Shown here: positions 8,365-17,180 of the stretch, in pieces
How the letters are laid out: each line of letters opens with the position of its first letter
Numbering within the stretch: position 1 is the stretch's first letter
Assembly: GCF_900110505.1 (NCBI RefSeq)
Contig: NZ_FODZ01000003.1
Coordinates: 683,975 to 747,974 of the forward strand
Length of the DNA: 64,000 nt
Origin: Luteibacter sp. UNC138MFCol5.1
GTDB lineage: Bacteria; Pseudomonadota; Gammaproteobacteria; Xanthomonadales; Rhodanobacteraceae
Direction of reading: 5' to 3'
Notes under the pieces: generated by a model
What the model was told of the DNA's origin: nothing
Database searches by the model: none
The model's input: only the letters and a program-made list of their open reading frames with translations
Program-made: the position numbers and the translations under genes

Positions 8365-8829
8365 ATGAAGAATATCCAGAAGGGCTTCACGCTCATCGAA
8401 CTGATGATCGTGGTCGCGATCATCGCGATCCTCGCCGCCATCGCCATCCCGGCTTACCAGGACTACACCATTCGCTCGCAGGTCACCGAAGGTCTGAGCC
8501 TGGCCGACGGCGCGAAGACGGCTGTCGCTGAGTACTACACCAACCGCGGTACGATGCCGCAAGCCGCCGACAGCAACGCGTCCGTCGGCCTCGCGGCCGC
8601 AGCCAGCATCGGTGGCAGCTACGCTCAGAAGGTGCAGGTCGGCCAGAACGGCGTCATCACGGTGACGTACGGCGGTACCGGTACGTTTGGTAAGAAGGCG
8701 AATAAGAACCTTAGCGGCGCGACTCTCGAGCTCTCTCCGATCACGGGCGCGGGCAGCATCGCATGGAGCTGCCGTAAGGGCGCAACCACTCCGGTCGCTC
8801 CGAAGTATTTGCCGTCCAGCTGCCGCTAA
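8365..8829 (+). CDS. pilA: Type IV major pilin, second copy
   Basis: This is a 154-residue type IVa prepilin with leader MKNIQKG cut before [10 protein letters not shown], Glu at mature position 5, and the helix [20 protein letters not shown]. The first 40 mature residues are almost the same as in the upstream pilin, but the C-terminal domains differ. A C-terminal Cys pair (WSCRKG and LPSSCR) forms the expected disulfide loop. The ribosome-binding site is TGAGGAA. The strong sigma-54 promoter, long leader and downstream terminator suggest that this is the main pilus subunit. A GT-C-type membrane protein gene begins one base after the stop codon. Confidence 0.95.
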   Translation: MKNIQKGFTLIELMIVVAIIAILAAIAIPAYQDYTIRSQVTEGLSLADGAKTAVAEYYTNRGTMPQAADSNASVGLAAAASIGGSYAQKVQVGQNGVITVTYGGTGTFGKKANKNLSGATLELSPITGAGSIAWSCRKGATTPVAPKYLPSSCR

Positions 8830-8830
8830 T

Positions 8831-10876
8831 ATGCCGTTCACGCGATGGCTTTATGCCGTCACGTACTTGAAGAAGGGTCGCTCCGGCGACCTTTCTTTTT
8901 ATGCGCGATCGGAGTCGTTCTGGTTCGTCACGATCATTTCGATCGTCGCAGCCACGCTTGTGTACCTGCCAGGCCTGCATGGGCCATTTCTCTTTGACGA
9001 TTACGCAAACCTTCCCTCCCTTGGCGATACCGGCCCAATCGACAACGCAGCGGCATTTGCCCGGTACATCACTTCAGGTACCGCAGATCCGACAGGGCGC
9101 CCGGTTTCCCTGCTTACGTTTCTTGTCGACGCACACGACTGGCCGGCTGATCCATACCCATTCAAACGCACCAATCTGATCCTGCACCTCCTCAACGGTG
9201 CACTGCTCGCCCTGCTACTGCGCCGTCTTGGCCGCATCCTGTTCGAGGGCCGTTACCGGCCGTTTCATATCGAGTCGGCCGCTGCGCTCGGCGCCACGCT
9301 GTGGCTGATCCACCCGCTCTTCGTTTCCACGACCCTTTACATCGTGCAGCGCGAAGCCATGCTGTCTGCGACGACCACGCTGCTGGGCCTGCACCTCTGG
9401 TTGCGAACAAGGCACTTGCTGGACGTCGGTCGGGTCGCGGCCGCCTGGTGGACGGCAACGGCGATCGCAGCGGTTACGCTTATCGGAACGCTCGCGAAAG
9501 CCAACGGGCTTCTCCTACCGCTACTCATCCTGACCGTGGAATGCTGCCTGCCGAATCGCGGCACCGGGCACGTTCATGGTCGCCGGCTGCTCCTCACGTG
9601 CGTAGCGGTCGTCCCCAGCGCGCTGACCGGTCTGTATCTCGTTTCGCAGGGCATTTCGAACGCCATGCACGGTATCCCGTATCGTGATTGGACCCTCGCG
9701 CAGCGGCTGCTGACGGAACCCCGGGTTGTCTGGGAATACCTGCGCCTGCTGTGGATGCCGACACCGTTCACCTCGGGCGTATTCAACGACGCATGGCCGA
9801 TTTCGACTTCACCATGGGCACCGTGGACAACGCTGCCCGCGATCGCCGGCCTTGCGGCTCTCGGCACGACCGCCTGGTGGCTTCGCCGTTCGCGTCCCGC
9901 GCTCGCCATGGGGATTCTCTTCTTTTTCGCCGGGCACGCACTCGAATCCACGACCGTTCCCCTGGAACTCTACTTCGAGCATCGCAACTATCTTCCGGCG
10001 ATGCTCCTGTTCTGGCCGATCGCGCTCTGGCTGACGCGTCCGGCTCCTGCGCCCGGCGTGCCGGCCCGATGGCGCTTCGCGCTCGCCGCGGTCATCGTCG
10101 TGGCACTGGGTGCCATGACATTCGCCAACGCCAGCCTCTGGGGTAACGGCTCCAGTCAGGCCCTCGTCTGGGCCCGGCTGAATCCGGAATCGCCTAGGGC
10201 CCAGGTCCTCGCCGCGCAGACTGAGGTCGAACGACACCGGCCGGATCTCGCCATCGCCCGGCTCACTCCGCTTCTGACGCGCTACCCCCATCAGGCACAG
10301 ATTTCGCTGAACCTCCTCTCCGCGCAGTGTGCGACCGGCGCCGTACCCGCAACGACCCTCGATGCGGCCAACATCTCGCTCAGGGAATCGGTGGATACGG
10401 GAAGCCTCCTTTCATCATGGTTCTTCCGCGCAATCGACGCGGCGAAAGCGGGCGCTTGCACGGGTCTGACGCTCGAGGCACTGGACAATCTCGCGCGCGC
10501 CGGAGCGGAAAATCCGAGGCTGGCCGTGGGGCGCGTACAGGATCTTCTGCACGTACGTGGACAGATCGCCCTGGCGGGAGGGAACGTCGAGCGTGCGTCA
10601 GGGTACTTCATACAGGCGACTCTGAAAGAGCCGAATCCTGCGCTGGCGCTGACCCAGGCCGCGGCACTAGGGTCGGCTGGATTCCCGAAAGAGGGCCGAG
10701 CCCAACTCGCATACTACGCCTCGCACAAGAGCAACCAGGGGTATGCAGGATTCCGCATGCCCACGCTTCATGCCTGGGTACTGCGCCGGCAGGGTTACTG
10801 GGAACGAGAGATCGCCCGTCTCGATGCGACCCTGCGGTCGGATATCATGGCGGGCAGCCCCCGGACCGCCCAATGA
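8831..10876 (+). CDS. TMTC-like GT-C membrane protein, candidate pilin glycosyltransferase (copy 1)
   Basis: This 681-residue polytopic inner-membrane protein has about a dozen hydrophobic segments followed by a soluble C-terminal region of helical repeats from about residue 460. It resembles bacterial TMTC/DUF1736-type GT-C enzymes, which transfer sugars from lipid carriers. An Asp-Asp pair (D56, D57 in FLFDDYANL) lies in the first periplasmic loop, where GT-C enzymes keep catalytic acids. Further shared motifs are TNLILHLLNG, LYIVQRE and EHRNYLPAML. The ATG at 8831 is one base past the pilin stop, has no separate ribosome-binding site, and the first codons contain a terminator hairpin. Position after the pilin suggests pilin O-glycosylation; the donor and acceptor are unknown. 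Confidence 0.62.
   Translation: MPFTRWLYAVTYLKKGRSGDLSFYARSESFWFVTIISIVAATLVYLPGLHGPFLFDDYANLPSLGDTGPIDNAAAFARYITSGTADPTGRPVSLLTFLVDAHDWPADPYPFKRTNLILHLLNGALLALLLRRLGRILFEGRYRPFHIESAAALGATLWLIHPLFVSTTLYIVQREAMLSATTTLLGLHLWLRTRHLLDVGRVAAAWWTATAIAAVTLIGTLAKANGLLLPLLILTVECCLPNRGTGHVHGRRLLLTCVAVVPSALTGLYLVSQGISNAMHGIPYRDWTLAQRLLTEPRVVWEYLRLLWMPTPFTSGVFNDAWPISTSPWAPWTTLPAIAGLAALGTTAWWLRRSRPALAMGILFFFAGHALESTTVPLELYFEHRNYLPAMLLFWPIALWLTRPAPAPGVPARWRFALAAVIVVALGAMTFANASLWGNGSSQALVWARLNPESPRAQVLAAQTEVERHRPDLAIARLTPLLTRYPHQAQISLNLLSAQCATGAVPATTLDAANISLRESVDTGSLLSSWFFRAIDAAKAGACTGLTLEALDNLARAGAENPRLAVGRVQDLLHVRGQIALAGGNVERASGYFIQATLKEPNPALALTQAAALGSAGFPKEGRAQLAYYASHKSNQGYAGFRMPTLHAWVLRRQGYWEREIARLDATLRSDIMAGSPRTAQ
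8873..8900 (+). terminator. Intrinsic terminator after the second pilin, inside the next reading frame
   Basis: A 9-bp stem (AAGGGTCGC with GCGACCTTT, one G-U pair) closed by a TCCG loop is followed by CTTTTT. It should end most pilin transcripts. It lies 43-70 bases inside the downstream GT-C reading frame, for which no later in-frame start before the first membrane segment was found. It could act as an attenuator that keeps the glycosyltransferase low relative to pilin. Confidence 0.75.
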
Positions 10877-12801
10877 TGCCGATCAGCCGATACCGTCCCT
10901 ACCTCGCTCTCGCCATCGCTCTTCTGATCGCGGCCGCGATCTACTCGCCCGGGCTGTCCGGATCGTTTTTCTTCGATGATCACCCGAACATCGTGGACAA
11001 CAAGGCCGTACAGCCTGGCGCCGTCAGCCTCGCGGAATTGACGGCAGCCGCCCTGTCGTCCCCGTCGAGCGACTTCAAACGTCCACTTTCGTCACTGACG
11101 TTCGCGGCCAACTTCCTCGCTTCGGGGTTGTCGCCGTTCTGGTTCAAGCTGACGAACCTGCTCCTCCATCTGGCCAACGGCGTCCTTCTCTACTTCGTGG
11201 TGGAGCGGCTCTGGCAATTCGCCTGGCCGGCAGGTCGACGGGACGGCTCACATCTCGCGGCACTCCTCGTAACGGCCGCGTGGCTTGTCCTACCGATCAA
11301 TCTCACGGCCGTGCTCTACATCGTGCAACGCATGGAGAGCCTTGCGAACCTGTTCGTGCTGTCCGGGCTGCTCGGCTACCTGGTGGCGCGCCGGCGGATG
11401 ATGGAAGGCCGAGGTGGCCTGGTAGCCGCCTGGCTGAGCCTGCTGTCGGGGGTTGCCATTGGCTCTCTCGCCAAAGAGACCGCCGTGATGCTTCCGCTCT
11501 ACGCGGCCACGATCGAGTACCTGGTCATCCGCCCGCGGGCAGGGGTCAAAGACCGCCGCATCGATGCGCTGTTCCTGGTCGTACTCGTGCTCCCACTGGT
11601 CGCGGGCGCGTGCTGGCTGTCGCCCAAGATCTTCGCAACGGAAAGCTGGGCGCACCGCGACTTCACGCTGGGCACGCGCTTGCTGACGGAAGCGCGCGTA
11701 GTGGTCGATTACCTGGTCTGGTCGCTGATACCCACGCCTCGGGCACTGTCCTTCTACCACGACGACTTTTCGGTCTCCACGGGCCTGCTCAGCCCCTGGA
11801 CGACGCTGGCGAGCCTGGCCTTTCTGCTGGCCGTCGCCGTCAGCGCTTTCCTGATGCGACGGCGGAACCCGACCTATGCGGCCGGCATCGCTCTCTTCCT
11901 GGGCGCACAGTTGCTGACGGCGACAGTCCTCCCGCTCGAACTGGTGTACGAGCACCGGAATTACTTCGCCAGCGGGGGCCTTCTGATCGCGCTGGTCTCC
12001 CTATTCCGCGTCGGGACCGAATCATCGACCGATGGTGTCGTGCCATACCGGCTCGGAATTCTCGTCATCGGCCTGCTGGCCGTGTTCTACGCGGGACAGA
12101 CGCTGCTGACGTCGATCAGCTGGGGAGACCCATTGAAGATGGCGGCCGAACTCGCCTGGCGCGCTCCGGATTCTCCGCGCGCACAGTACGAGCTTGGCCG
12201 CACATACATCATTTACTCGCGTTACAAGGCCGACTCGCCCTTCACGCCTCTGGCCTACGCACCGCTCGAGCGTGCCGCGGCACTTCCCGACGCCTCCATC
12301 CTTCCTCTGCAGGCACTGGTCTTCTTCAATGCCCGGCTCGGTCGGCCGATCGACGATAGGTGGTGGCTCGGGATGACCGACGTGCTGCGCAAGCGTCGTG
12401 CAAGGGTCGAGGACGAGAGCTCGCTCATTTCACTCACGCAATGCCTGCAGAACGGACAATGCGACTTTCCCGCCGAGCGTCTCATGGACGCTTATCAGGC
12501 CGCGCTGTCTCACCCGGAACCGTCGGGCCGGCTGCTGGGCGCCTATGGGGACTTCGCCTGGAACATGCTGCAGGACCGCGAACTCGCCGAGCGCGTGACG
12601 CGCGAAGCCATCGCAGCCGCACCAGCCGAGCCAGCGTACCGCATCACACTGGCTAGAATGCTCATCGATGATGGCGATCCTGTGGCGGCACGACGAGCCA
12701 TCGCGGATGTCGCGGCTCTCAATTTCGGCGGACGCCTGCAGAGCACGATCGACGAACTCGACCGCCAGCTCGATGCGAAGCAGACGAAATTGACCGAATG
12801 A
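10873..12801 (+). CDS. TMTC-like GT-C membrane protein, candidate pilin glycosyltransferase (copy 2)
   Basis: This 642-residue paralogue of the preceding gene has the same architecture: a polytopic membrane domain and a C-terminal helical-repeat domain (AQYELGRTYI onwards, TPR-like). Shared landmarks are SGSFFFDDHPN with the Asp-Asp pair, FKLTNLLLHLANG, LYIVQRMESLANL, and LELVYEHRNYFASGG. The ATG at 10873 overlaps the upstream stop as ATGA, so the two are coupled. Tandem duplication followed by divergence could give one enzyme per pilin or two successive sugar transfers. Function is inferred from family and location only. Confidence 0.6.
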   Translation: MMPISRYRPYLALAIALLIAAAIYSPGLSGSFFFDDHPNIVDNKAVQPGAVSLAELTAAALSSPSSDFKRPLSSLTFAANFLASGLSPFWFKLTNLLLHLANGVLLYFVVERLWQFAWPAGRRDGSHLAALLVTAAWLVLPINLTAVLYIVQRMESLANLFVLSGLLGYLVARRRMMEGRGGLVAAWLSLLSGVAIGSLAKETAVMLPLYAATIEYLVIRPRAGVKDRRIDALFLVVLVLPLVAGACWLSPKIFATESWAHRDFTLGTRLLTEARVVVDYLVWSLIPTPRALSFYHDDFSVSTGLLSPWTTLASLAFLLAVAVSAFLMRRRNPTYAAGIALFLGAQLLTATVLPLELVYEHRNYFASGGLLIALVSLFRVGTESSTDGVVPYRLGILVIGLLAVFYAGQTLLTSISWGDPLKMAAELAWRAPDSPRAQYELGRTYIIYSRYKADSPFTPLAYAPLERAAALPDASILPLQALVFFNARLGRPIDDRWWLGMTDVLRKRRARVEDESSLISLTQCLQNGQCDFPAERLMDAYQAALSHPEPSGRLLGAYGDFAWNMLQDRELAERVTREAIAAAPAEPAYRITLARMLIDDGDPVAARRAIADVAALNFGGRLQSTIDELDRQLDAKQTKLTE

Positions 12802-12864
12802 CGGCACTAGCAGAATCGGGCCGAGGGTCGCAGATGGGTGCGCGAGGCAGGACAAGGTAACGAC

Positions 12865-13668
12865 ATGCGTTTCGAGTTCGGCAACAACTGGCGATCCTTC
12901 CTCGCGCTGCTCGACGAGCGGCGAATCGAGGAGTCGGAGCGCGCCATCAAGATATCACTGGGTCGCGACAATCTCGCAGGCCTGAGAGTGCTGGACATTG
13001 GCTCGGGCAGCGGCTTATCGAGCCTCGCCATGCATCGACTCGGAGCCTCGGTTACGTCGTTCGACTACGATGCGATGTCCGTCGAATGCACGCGCGAGCT
13101 TCGGGACCGGTTCGCAGCAGGCTCCGAGCGCTGGGAGGTCATGCGAGGGTCGGTGCTCGATGCACCCTTCATGGCTACCCTTGGGTCGTACGACATCGTT
13201 TACGCGTGGGGCGTGTTGCATCATACGGGCGACATGTGGCGTGCGATCGACCTTGCTGCTAGCCGAGTCGCGGATGGCGGCCAATTCCTCGTCGCGCTTT
13301 ACAACGATCAGGGATGGCGCTCACGGTTGTGGTGGCACATAAAGCGAGCTTACTGCAGCGGCTCGATCGGTCGCGCGCTGGTCAAGACAGCCTTCTATCC
13401 CCTCTTCGCGCTTTATGCCTTGGCGCTAGACCTGCGCCAGGGCAACATGCCGGGTACCCACGCACGGAACTACGCGAGACGACGCGGCATGTCGCTCATC
13501 CACGACTGGCGCGACTGGCTGGGTGGATATCCCTTCGAAGTGGCGAGCCCGGCGGCCGTGCATTCGGCGCTGACACCGCGCGGTTTCTCGCTGGAGAACG
13601 AGACGCTGACGAGGGGATGGGGCTGCAGCGAATTCGTGCTCCGTCAGCAGGGCGCGAAGCGTGGCTAG
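12865..13668 (+). CDS. SAM-dependent class I methyltransferase
   Basis: This 267-residue Rossmann-fold methyltransferase contains the SAM-binding motif I, VLDIGSGSGLSSLAM, an acidic residue after strand 2 (FDYDAMS) and the motif YDIVYAWGVLHHTGDM. The C-terminal half has an amphipathic region with FYPLFALYALALDLRQG. The ATG at 12865 follows AAGGTAA; a GTG nine codons upstream is possible but less likely. The substrate is probably a sugar or lipid-linked glycan because of its neighbours, but nothing in the sequence names it. It follows the GT-C pair after 63 bases and overlaps the next methyltransferase gene. Confidence 0.75.
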   Translation: MRFEFGNNWRSFLALLDERRIEESERAIKISLGRDNLAGLRVLDIGSGSGLSSLAMHRLGASVTSFDYDAMSVECTRELRDRFAAGSERWEVMRGSVLDAPFMATLGSYDIVYAWGVLHHTGDMWRAIDLAASRVADGGQFLVALYNDQGWRSRLWWHIKRAYCSGSIGRALVKTAFYPLFALYALALDLRQGNMPGTHARNYARRRGMSLIHDWRDWLGGYPFEVASPAAVHSALTPRGFSLENETLTRGWGCSEFVLRQQGAKRG

Positions 13669-14425
13669 TGAGTTCACCCATCGAATGCGCGAGGTCGAAC
13701 TGGCGCCGGCCATACGGCTCCTTTCCTCGGCGACCGACGTGCTGGAGCTAGGCGCCGGCGACGGCTGGCAGTCCCGCGCGCTCGCCGACCTGGGATTCCG
13801 GATGACCGCCGTCGACGTCGATGCGTCGCGCATCGGTCCCAACCCGGCGTACCCCGTCACCCTGTATGACGGGCTATCCTTGCCCTTTCCCGACCAGTCG
13901 TTCGACGCGATCTACTCTTCGAACGTCCTGGAGCACGTCGAGGCGTTCGATCGCGTCCAGCAGGAGCTCGCGCGCGTGCTTCGGCCTGGTGGCTTCGCGG
14001 TTCATTGCGTGCCAAGCGGCGTCTGGCGGACCTGGACGACCCTGGGCCATCCGATCTATGCGCTAAAAGCTCTGCTCTCGCTGCGGCACGTGGGAACCCC
14101 TGGTCGCGCGGCGCTGCGCGAGAACCTGGGAAAATCGCGAAGTCGGGCGCGAAAGGCGGCTTCGTTGGTGCGGCTAGCGTTTCTCTCGCCGCGACATGGC
14201 GAACACGGCACGCTCTTGAGCGAGCACGGCCTTTTCAGGCGCGCAGGATGGCATCGTCGATTTGTTGATTCCGGATGGAGTGTTCGCAGCGTCGTATCGA
14301 CGGGCGTTTTCTATTCGGGCAACGAAGTCTTCGGGCTGCGCCTTGGGGAATCCAGACGCCGCGTCCTTGCGCGAATCGTCGGCAGCAGCTCCCTCATCTT
14401 CACGCTCGTTCCGCGAACAAGGTAA
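13661..14425 (+). CDS. SAM-dependent class I methyltransferase (UbiG/methyltransf_11-like)
   Basis: This 254-residue methyltransferase begins at a GTG that overlaps the preceding stop by eight bases, which suggests coupled translation. Motif I is VLELGAGDGWQSRAL, the acidic residue after strand 2 is in AVDVDASRIG, and the post-II region reads FDAIYSSNVLEHVEAF, followed by ARVLRPGGFAVHCVPS. This pattern fits a small-molecule or sugar methyltransferase. The C-terminal half is basic (SRSRARKAASLVR) and may contact lipid-linked substrates. The specific substrate is unknown. Confidence 0.78.
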   Translation: MASEFTHRMREVELAPAIRLLSSATDVLELGAGDGWQSRALADLGFRMTAVDVDASRIGPNPAYPVTLYDGLSLPFPDQSFDAIYSSNVLEHVEAFDRVQQELARVLRPGGFAVHCVPSGVWRTWTTLGHPIYALKALLSLRHVGTPGRAALRENLGKSRSRARKAASLVRLAFLSPRHGEHGTLLSEHGLFRRAGWHRRFVDSGWSVRSVVSTGVFYSGNEVFGLRLGESRRRVLARIVGSSSLIFTLVPRTR

Positions 14426-14429
14426 CCAC

Positions 14430-15194
14430 ATGCTAGGCAAATTCACGCGTTTTGGCCGCGGCATCCGTTGGCTTGTGACCGGCAAGCCTGCGCAGCGCCG
14501 TCGTGCGCGCCAGGAACTTGCGCGTATCGCCGCAGGCCTTTTCGGCGACTTCCCCCTGAGCGACGATTACAAGTACTGGCGCCAGGATCGCGAGTTCCTC
14601 GCCGACTACCAGCGACTTTCGCCAGGCAACGCGTTCTCGCAGGACAGAAAGTGGACATTGCGCGAATACGTACGACTGAGCAACAGGCTAACCGGCGACC
14701 TCGCCGAATGCGGCTGCTACCAGGGTGCCACCGCGTATTTCATGGCCCAGGCGTCGACCTCCGGAACGTTGTGCCTGTTCGACTCGTTCGAGGGCATCTC
14801 CCGCCCCGGGGCTGGTGATAATGCGGACGACGACCAGATCATGCCGTGGGCAGAGGGCGACCTCAGTGCCAGCGAGTCCGTGGTGCGGCATACGCTCGAG
14901 TCCTTCACGAATGTCGAGTACTTCAAGGGTTGGATCCCGACGCGGTTTGCCGAGGTAAGCCATCGTCGCTTCCGCGTCGTGCATATCGACGTGGACCTCT
15001 ATCAGCCGACGCGCGACAGCATCGAGTTCTTCTATCCGCGCCTCGTGACTGGCGGCACGATCGTCATGGACGACTACGGCCTCATGACCTGCCCGGGCGC
15101 TCGCCGCGCCGCCGACGAGTTCGCAAGGGCGCATGGCATCGACATTCTCGAACTTCCCACCGGGCAGGGAATCATCACTCGCCAGGCGGATTAG
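14430..15194 (+). CDS. TylF/MycF-family O-methyltransferase
   Basis: This 254-residue protein belongs to the TylF/MycF family, whose characterised members methylate hydroxyls on deoxysugars. It shows the family pattern LAECGCYQGATA for SAM binding, LFDSFEG, the metal-site region HIDVDLYQPTRDS and IVMDDYG. The ATG at 14430 follows AAGGTAA, the same ribosome-binding module as the first methyltransferase of the run. Three methyltransferases in a row suggest a heavily O-methylated sugar. Its last 20 bases overlap the 3' end of the convergent membrane-protein gene. Confidence 0.85.
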   Translation: MLGKFTRFGRGIRWLVTGKPAQRRRARQELARIAAGLFGDFPLSDDYKYWRQDREFLADYQRLSPGNAFSQDRKWTLREYVRLSNRLTGDLAECGCYQGATAYFMAQASTSGTLCLFDSFEGISRPGAGDNADDDQIMPWAEGDLSASESVVRHTLESFTNVEYFKGWIPTRFAEVSHRRFRVVHIDVDLYQPTRDSIEFFYPRLVTGGTIVMDDYGLMTCPGARRAADEFARAHGIDILELPTGQGIITRQAD

Positions 15195-16095
15195 ACGCGG
15201 CGCGGACTGGCGGTGGCCCCGCAAGTGCAAGGCCCGCCGCGGCGATGACCTGCGCGCAACGAAGCATGAGTGCCATCGCGGCCGACTCCGGCAACGAAAG
15301 CCCGACGCCTTGCCCCCCGAATACATAAATGGCATCGAGGACGCCCAGGTTCCCAGGCAGCAAAGCCACGAGCGAGGAGACATAAACCATGCACGCCAGA
15401 AGCAGTGCGTGCCCTGGGTGAATCGGCGCACCGTAGGCGCGATACACGAACCACAGCAGCGCTGTGCCAACGAGATACTGCATGACGACGCCAACGATGC
15501 CGGCCAGGCCGATACCGCTGATCGCATCGATGAGCAGATCGCGTTTCCCCACGAGCCAGCGCGGCCTCGCCGCGGAGCCGATGCTTCGGCGCAGCATGCT
15601 GCGCAACATAGGAACTAAGACGAATACGACGATGCATGTCCCCCCAGCGAGCCGCGCGTATGGAGCCGTCAGCGTCAATAAGCCCACCCCACACCCTGCC
15701 AGCGATATCCATCCACTGGTGCAGAGTTGTCGCCACGTCGCAAGCAAGCTTTCGCGCCAGCCAACGCCATGACGCGAAAGATAGGCTATGCGCAGAGCAA
15801 CGCCCGGCTGAAACGGGCCCAGATAATTTGCGAGCGATGTCAACGCCCAAACCCGTGAGAGCGGCCACACGGATACGTCGTCAGAGGAATCGAGAAAAGC
15901 GATGAAATTCCTGGCCTGAATCACGATCGCCGTCACCATGAACCCAGTCGCCATCACCATGGTCCATGCCTGCTCGCGCCAGACCCGCATAAGCGGCTCG
16001 CGCCAGTAGTACGCCGCGGCGACGACAGCGACAAGAAACGCTGCGTAGGCAGCACGCCGCACTCCCACGCTGAAATGCAGACGCAGCCGCTTCAT
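15175..16095 (-). CDS. LPG-synthase-type (UPF0104/AglD-like) polytopic membrane protein
   Basis: This 306-residue inner-membrane protein has about seven to eight hydrophobic segments and matches the lysylphosphatidylglycerol synthase transmembrane family. Relatives often sit in polysaccharide clusters as candidate lipid-linked sugar flippases or synthase membrane parts. The SLANYLGPFQPGVALR and LVALLPGNLGVLDAI segments are typical landmarks. No soluble lysyl-transferase domain is attached. The ATG at 16095 overlaps the stop of the upstream glycosyltransferase by four bases. It is the last gene of the minus-strand glycan operon. Its role in moving a glycan lipid is inference. Confidence 0.72.
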   Translation of the reverse strand: MKRLRLHFSVGVRRAAYAAFLVAVVAAAYYWREPLMRVWREQAWTMVMATGFMVTAIVIQARNFIAFLDSSDDVSVWPLSRVWALTSLANYLGPFQPGVALRIAYLSRHGVGWRESLLATWRQLCTSGWISLAGCGVGLLTLTAPYARLAGGTCIVVFVLVPMLRSMLRRSIGSAARPRWLVGKRDLLIDAISGIGLAGIVGVVMQYLVGTALLWFVYRAYGAPIHPGHALLLACMVYVSSLVALLPGNLGVLDAIYVFGGQGVGLSLPESAAMALMLRCAQVIAAAGLALAGPPPVRAASNPPGE

Positions 16096-17180
16096 GCCTT
16101 CCCTTCCAGCGCCGTGATGTACCGGGCGGCGATCGCATCGGGAGCGTGCCGACGGACCAGTTCTTCGCCGCATTCAGAGGGAGTCGCCAACTCGTCGTCT
16201 ATCGCCTGAGCCAGCGCCTCGCTGTCGCCGGCTGCGGCGAGACGCCCAAAACGCCCCCCTGCAAGAAGTTCGGACGGTCCCGAGCGGCAATCGGTGGACA
16301 CCACGGGAAGCCCGAGGGTAACGGCCTCAAGCAGGACGTTGGGATAGCCTTCCCATCTTGATGAGAGTACGAAAAGAGCAGCCCGCCGCATCAACGGATA
16401 CGGATTCTCGAGGGGACCTGTGAGATGGACTGCCCGCTGCAGCCCCATTGCCAGAACCTGCGCACGCAGTCGCTCTGATTCCGGACCACCGCCAACGATC
16501 ACCAGATCGTGACTCTTCCGCGCGCCCGCCTTCGCGTACGCATCCAGCAAAGTCGAATGATCTTTCTGCACAGTAAGACGGCCGACGCTGATGATGTAAG
16601 GGCGCGTCTCAGGCACCGGTTCACTACCCGCGAGGCCAAGGATGCGGTTCGCGTCGATCGGGTTCGGGATCGCCAACAAGCGATCCGGTGGGAGTCCGAG
16701 CAAAGCGAGATCCGCGGCAACGCCTTCGGACACCGTGACGATCCGATCGGCACGCCCGTACGAAACCCGCATGAGCCAGTTCATCATCTTGCTCGCGTTG
16801 AGCGTGCTCGCCGCCTCGCGAACGACGACGGTCCCTGCATACCTCGCAAGCCGGGCGGCGGCCAGGGTCACGATGTTCGTGCCCGTCATCGTGCTGAGGA
16901 CCGCATCCGGCCGTTCGCGACGGAGCATCCGCCACAGGCGGAAGGCGCTTGTCACCGCGAGCCACGCCTTGGCATCGACGGTGGTCCGCTTCGGCGCCCA
17001 ATACCGCGCGGCTTCCGGCACTTCCGCGATAAGTTCGCCGGAGCCCGACAGATTGACGATGTGGACGCTCAGTCCGAGCGCGAGGAACCGGCGCGCGAGT
17101 TCGAGCATCACGCGTTGCGCGCCACCGAAGCGAAGATCCGGTAGCACCAGCATGATCCGTTTAAGCGACGGCTTGCTCAA
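16092..17180 (-). CDS. GT4-family glycosyltransferase
   Basis: This retaining glycosyltransferase of the GT-B fold has about 362 residues. The N-terminal loop FGGAQRVMLELARR and the C-terminal donor-binding motif SSRWEGYPNVLLEA followed by GLPVVSTD are hallmarks of GT4. ISVGRLTVQKDH begins the second Rossmann domain. The proposed TTG start at 17180 overlaps the asnB stop; an internal ATG at 17153 is the alternative. It probably adds a hexose to a lipid-linked oligosaccharide in the cytoplasm. The donor sugar cannot be read from sequence. Confidence 0.85.
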   Translation of the reverse strand: MSKPSLKRIMLVLPDLRFGGAQRVMLELARRFLALGLSVHIVNLSGSGELIAEVPEAARYWAPKRTTVDAKAWLAVTSAFRLWRMLRRERPDAVLSTMTGTNIVTLAAARLARYAGTVVVREAASTLNASKMMNWLMRVSYGRADRIVTVSEGVAADLALLGLPPDRLLAIPNPIDANRILGLAGSEPVPETRPYIISVGRLTVQKDHSTLLDAYAKAGARKSHDLVIVGGGPESERLRAQVLAMGLQRAVHLTGPLENPYPLMRRAALFVLSSRWEGYPNVLLEAVTLGLPVVSTDCRSGPSELLAGGRFGRLAAAGDSEALAQAIDDELATPSECGEELVRRHAPDAIAARYITALEGKA

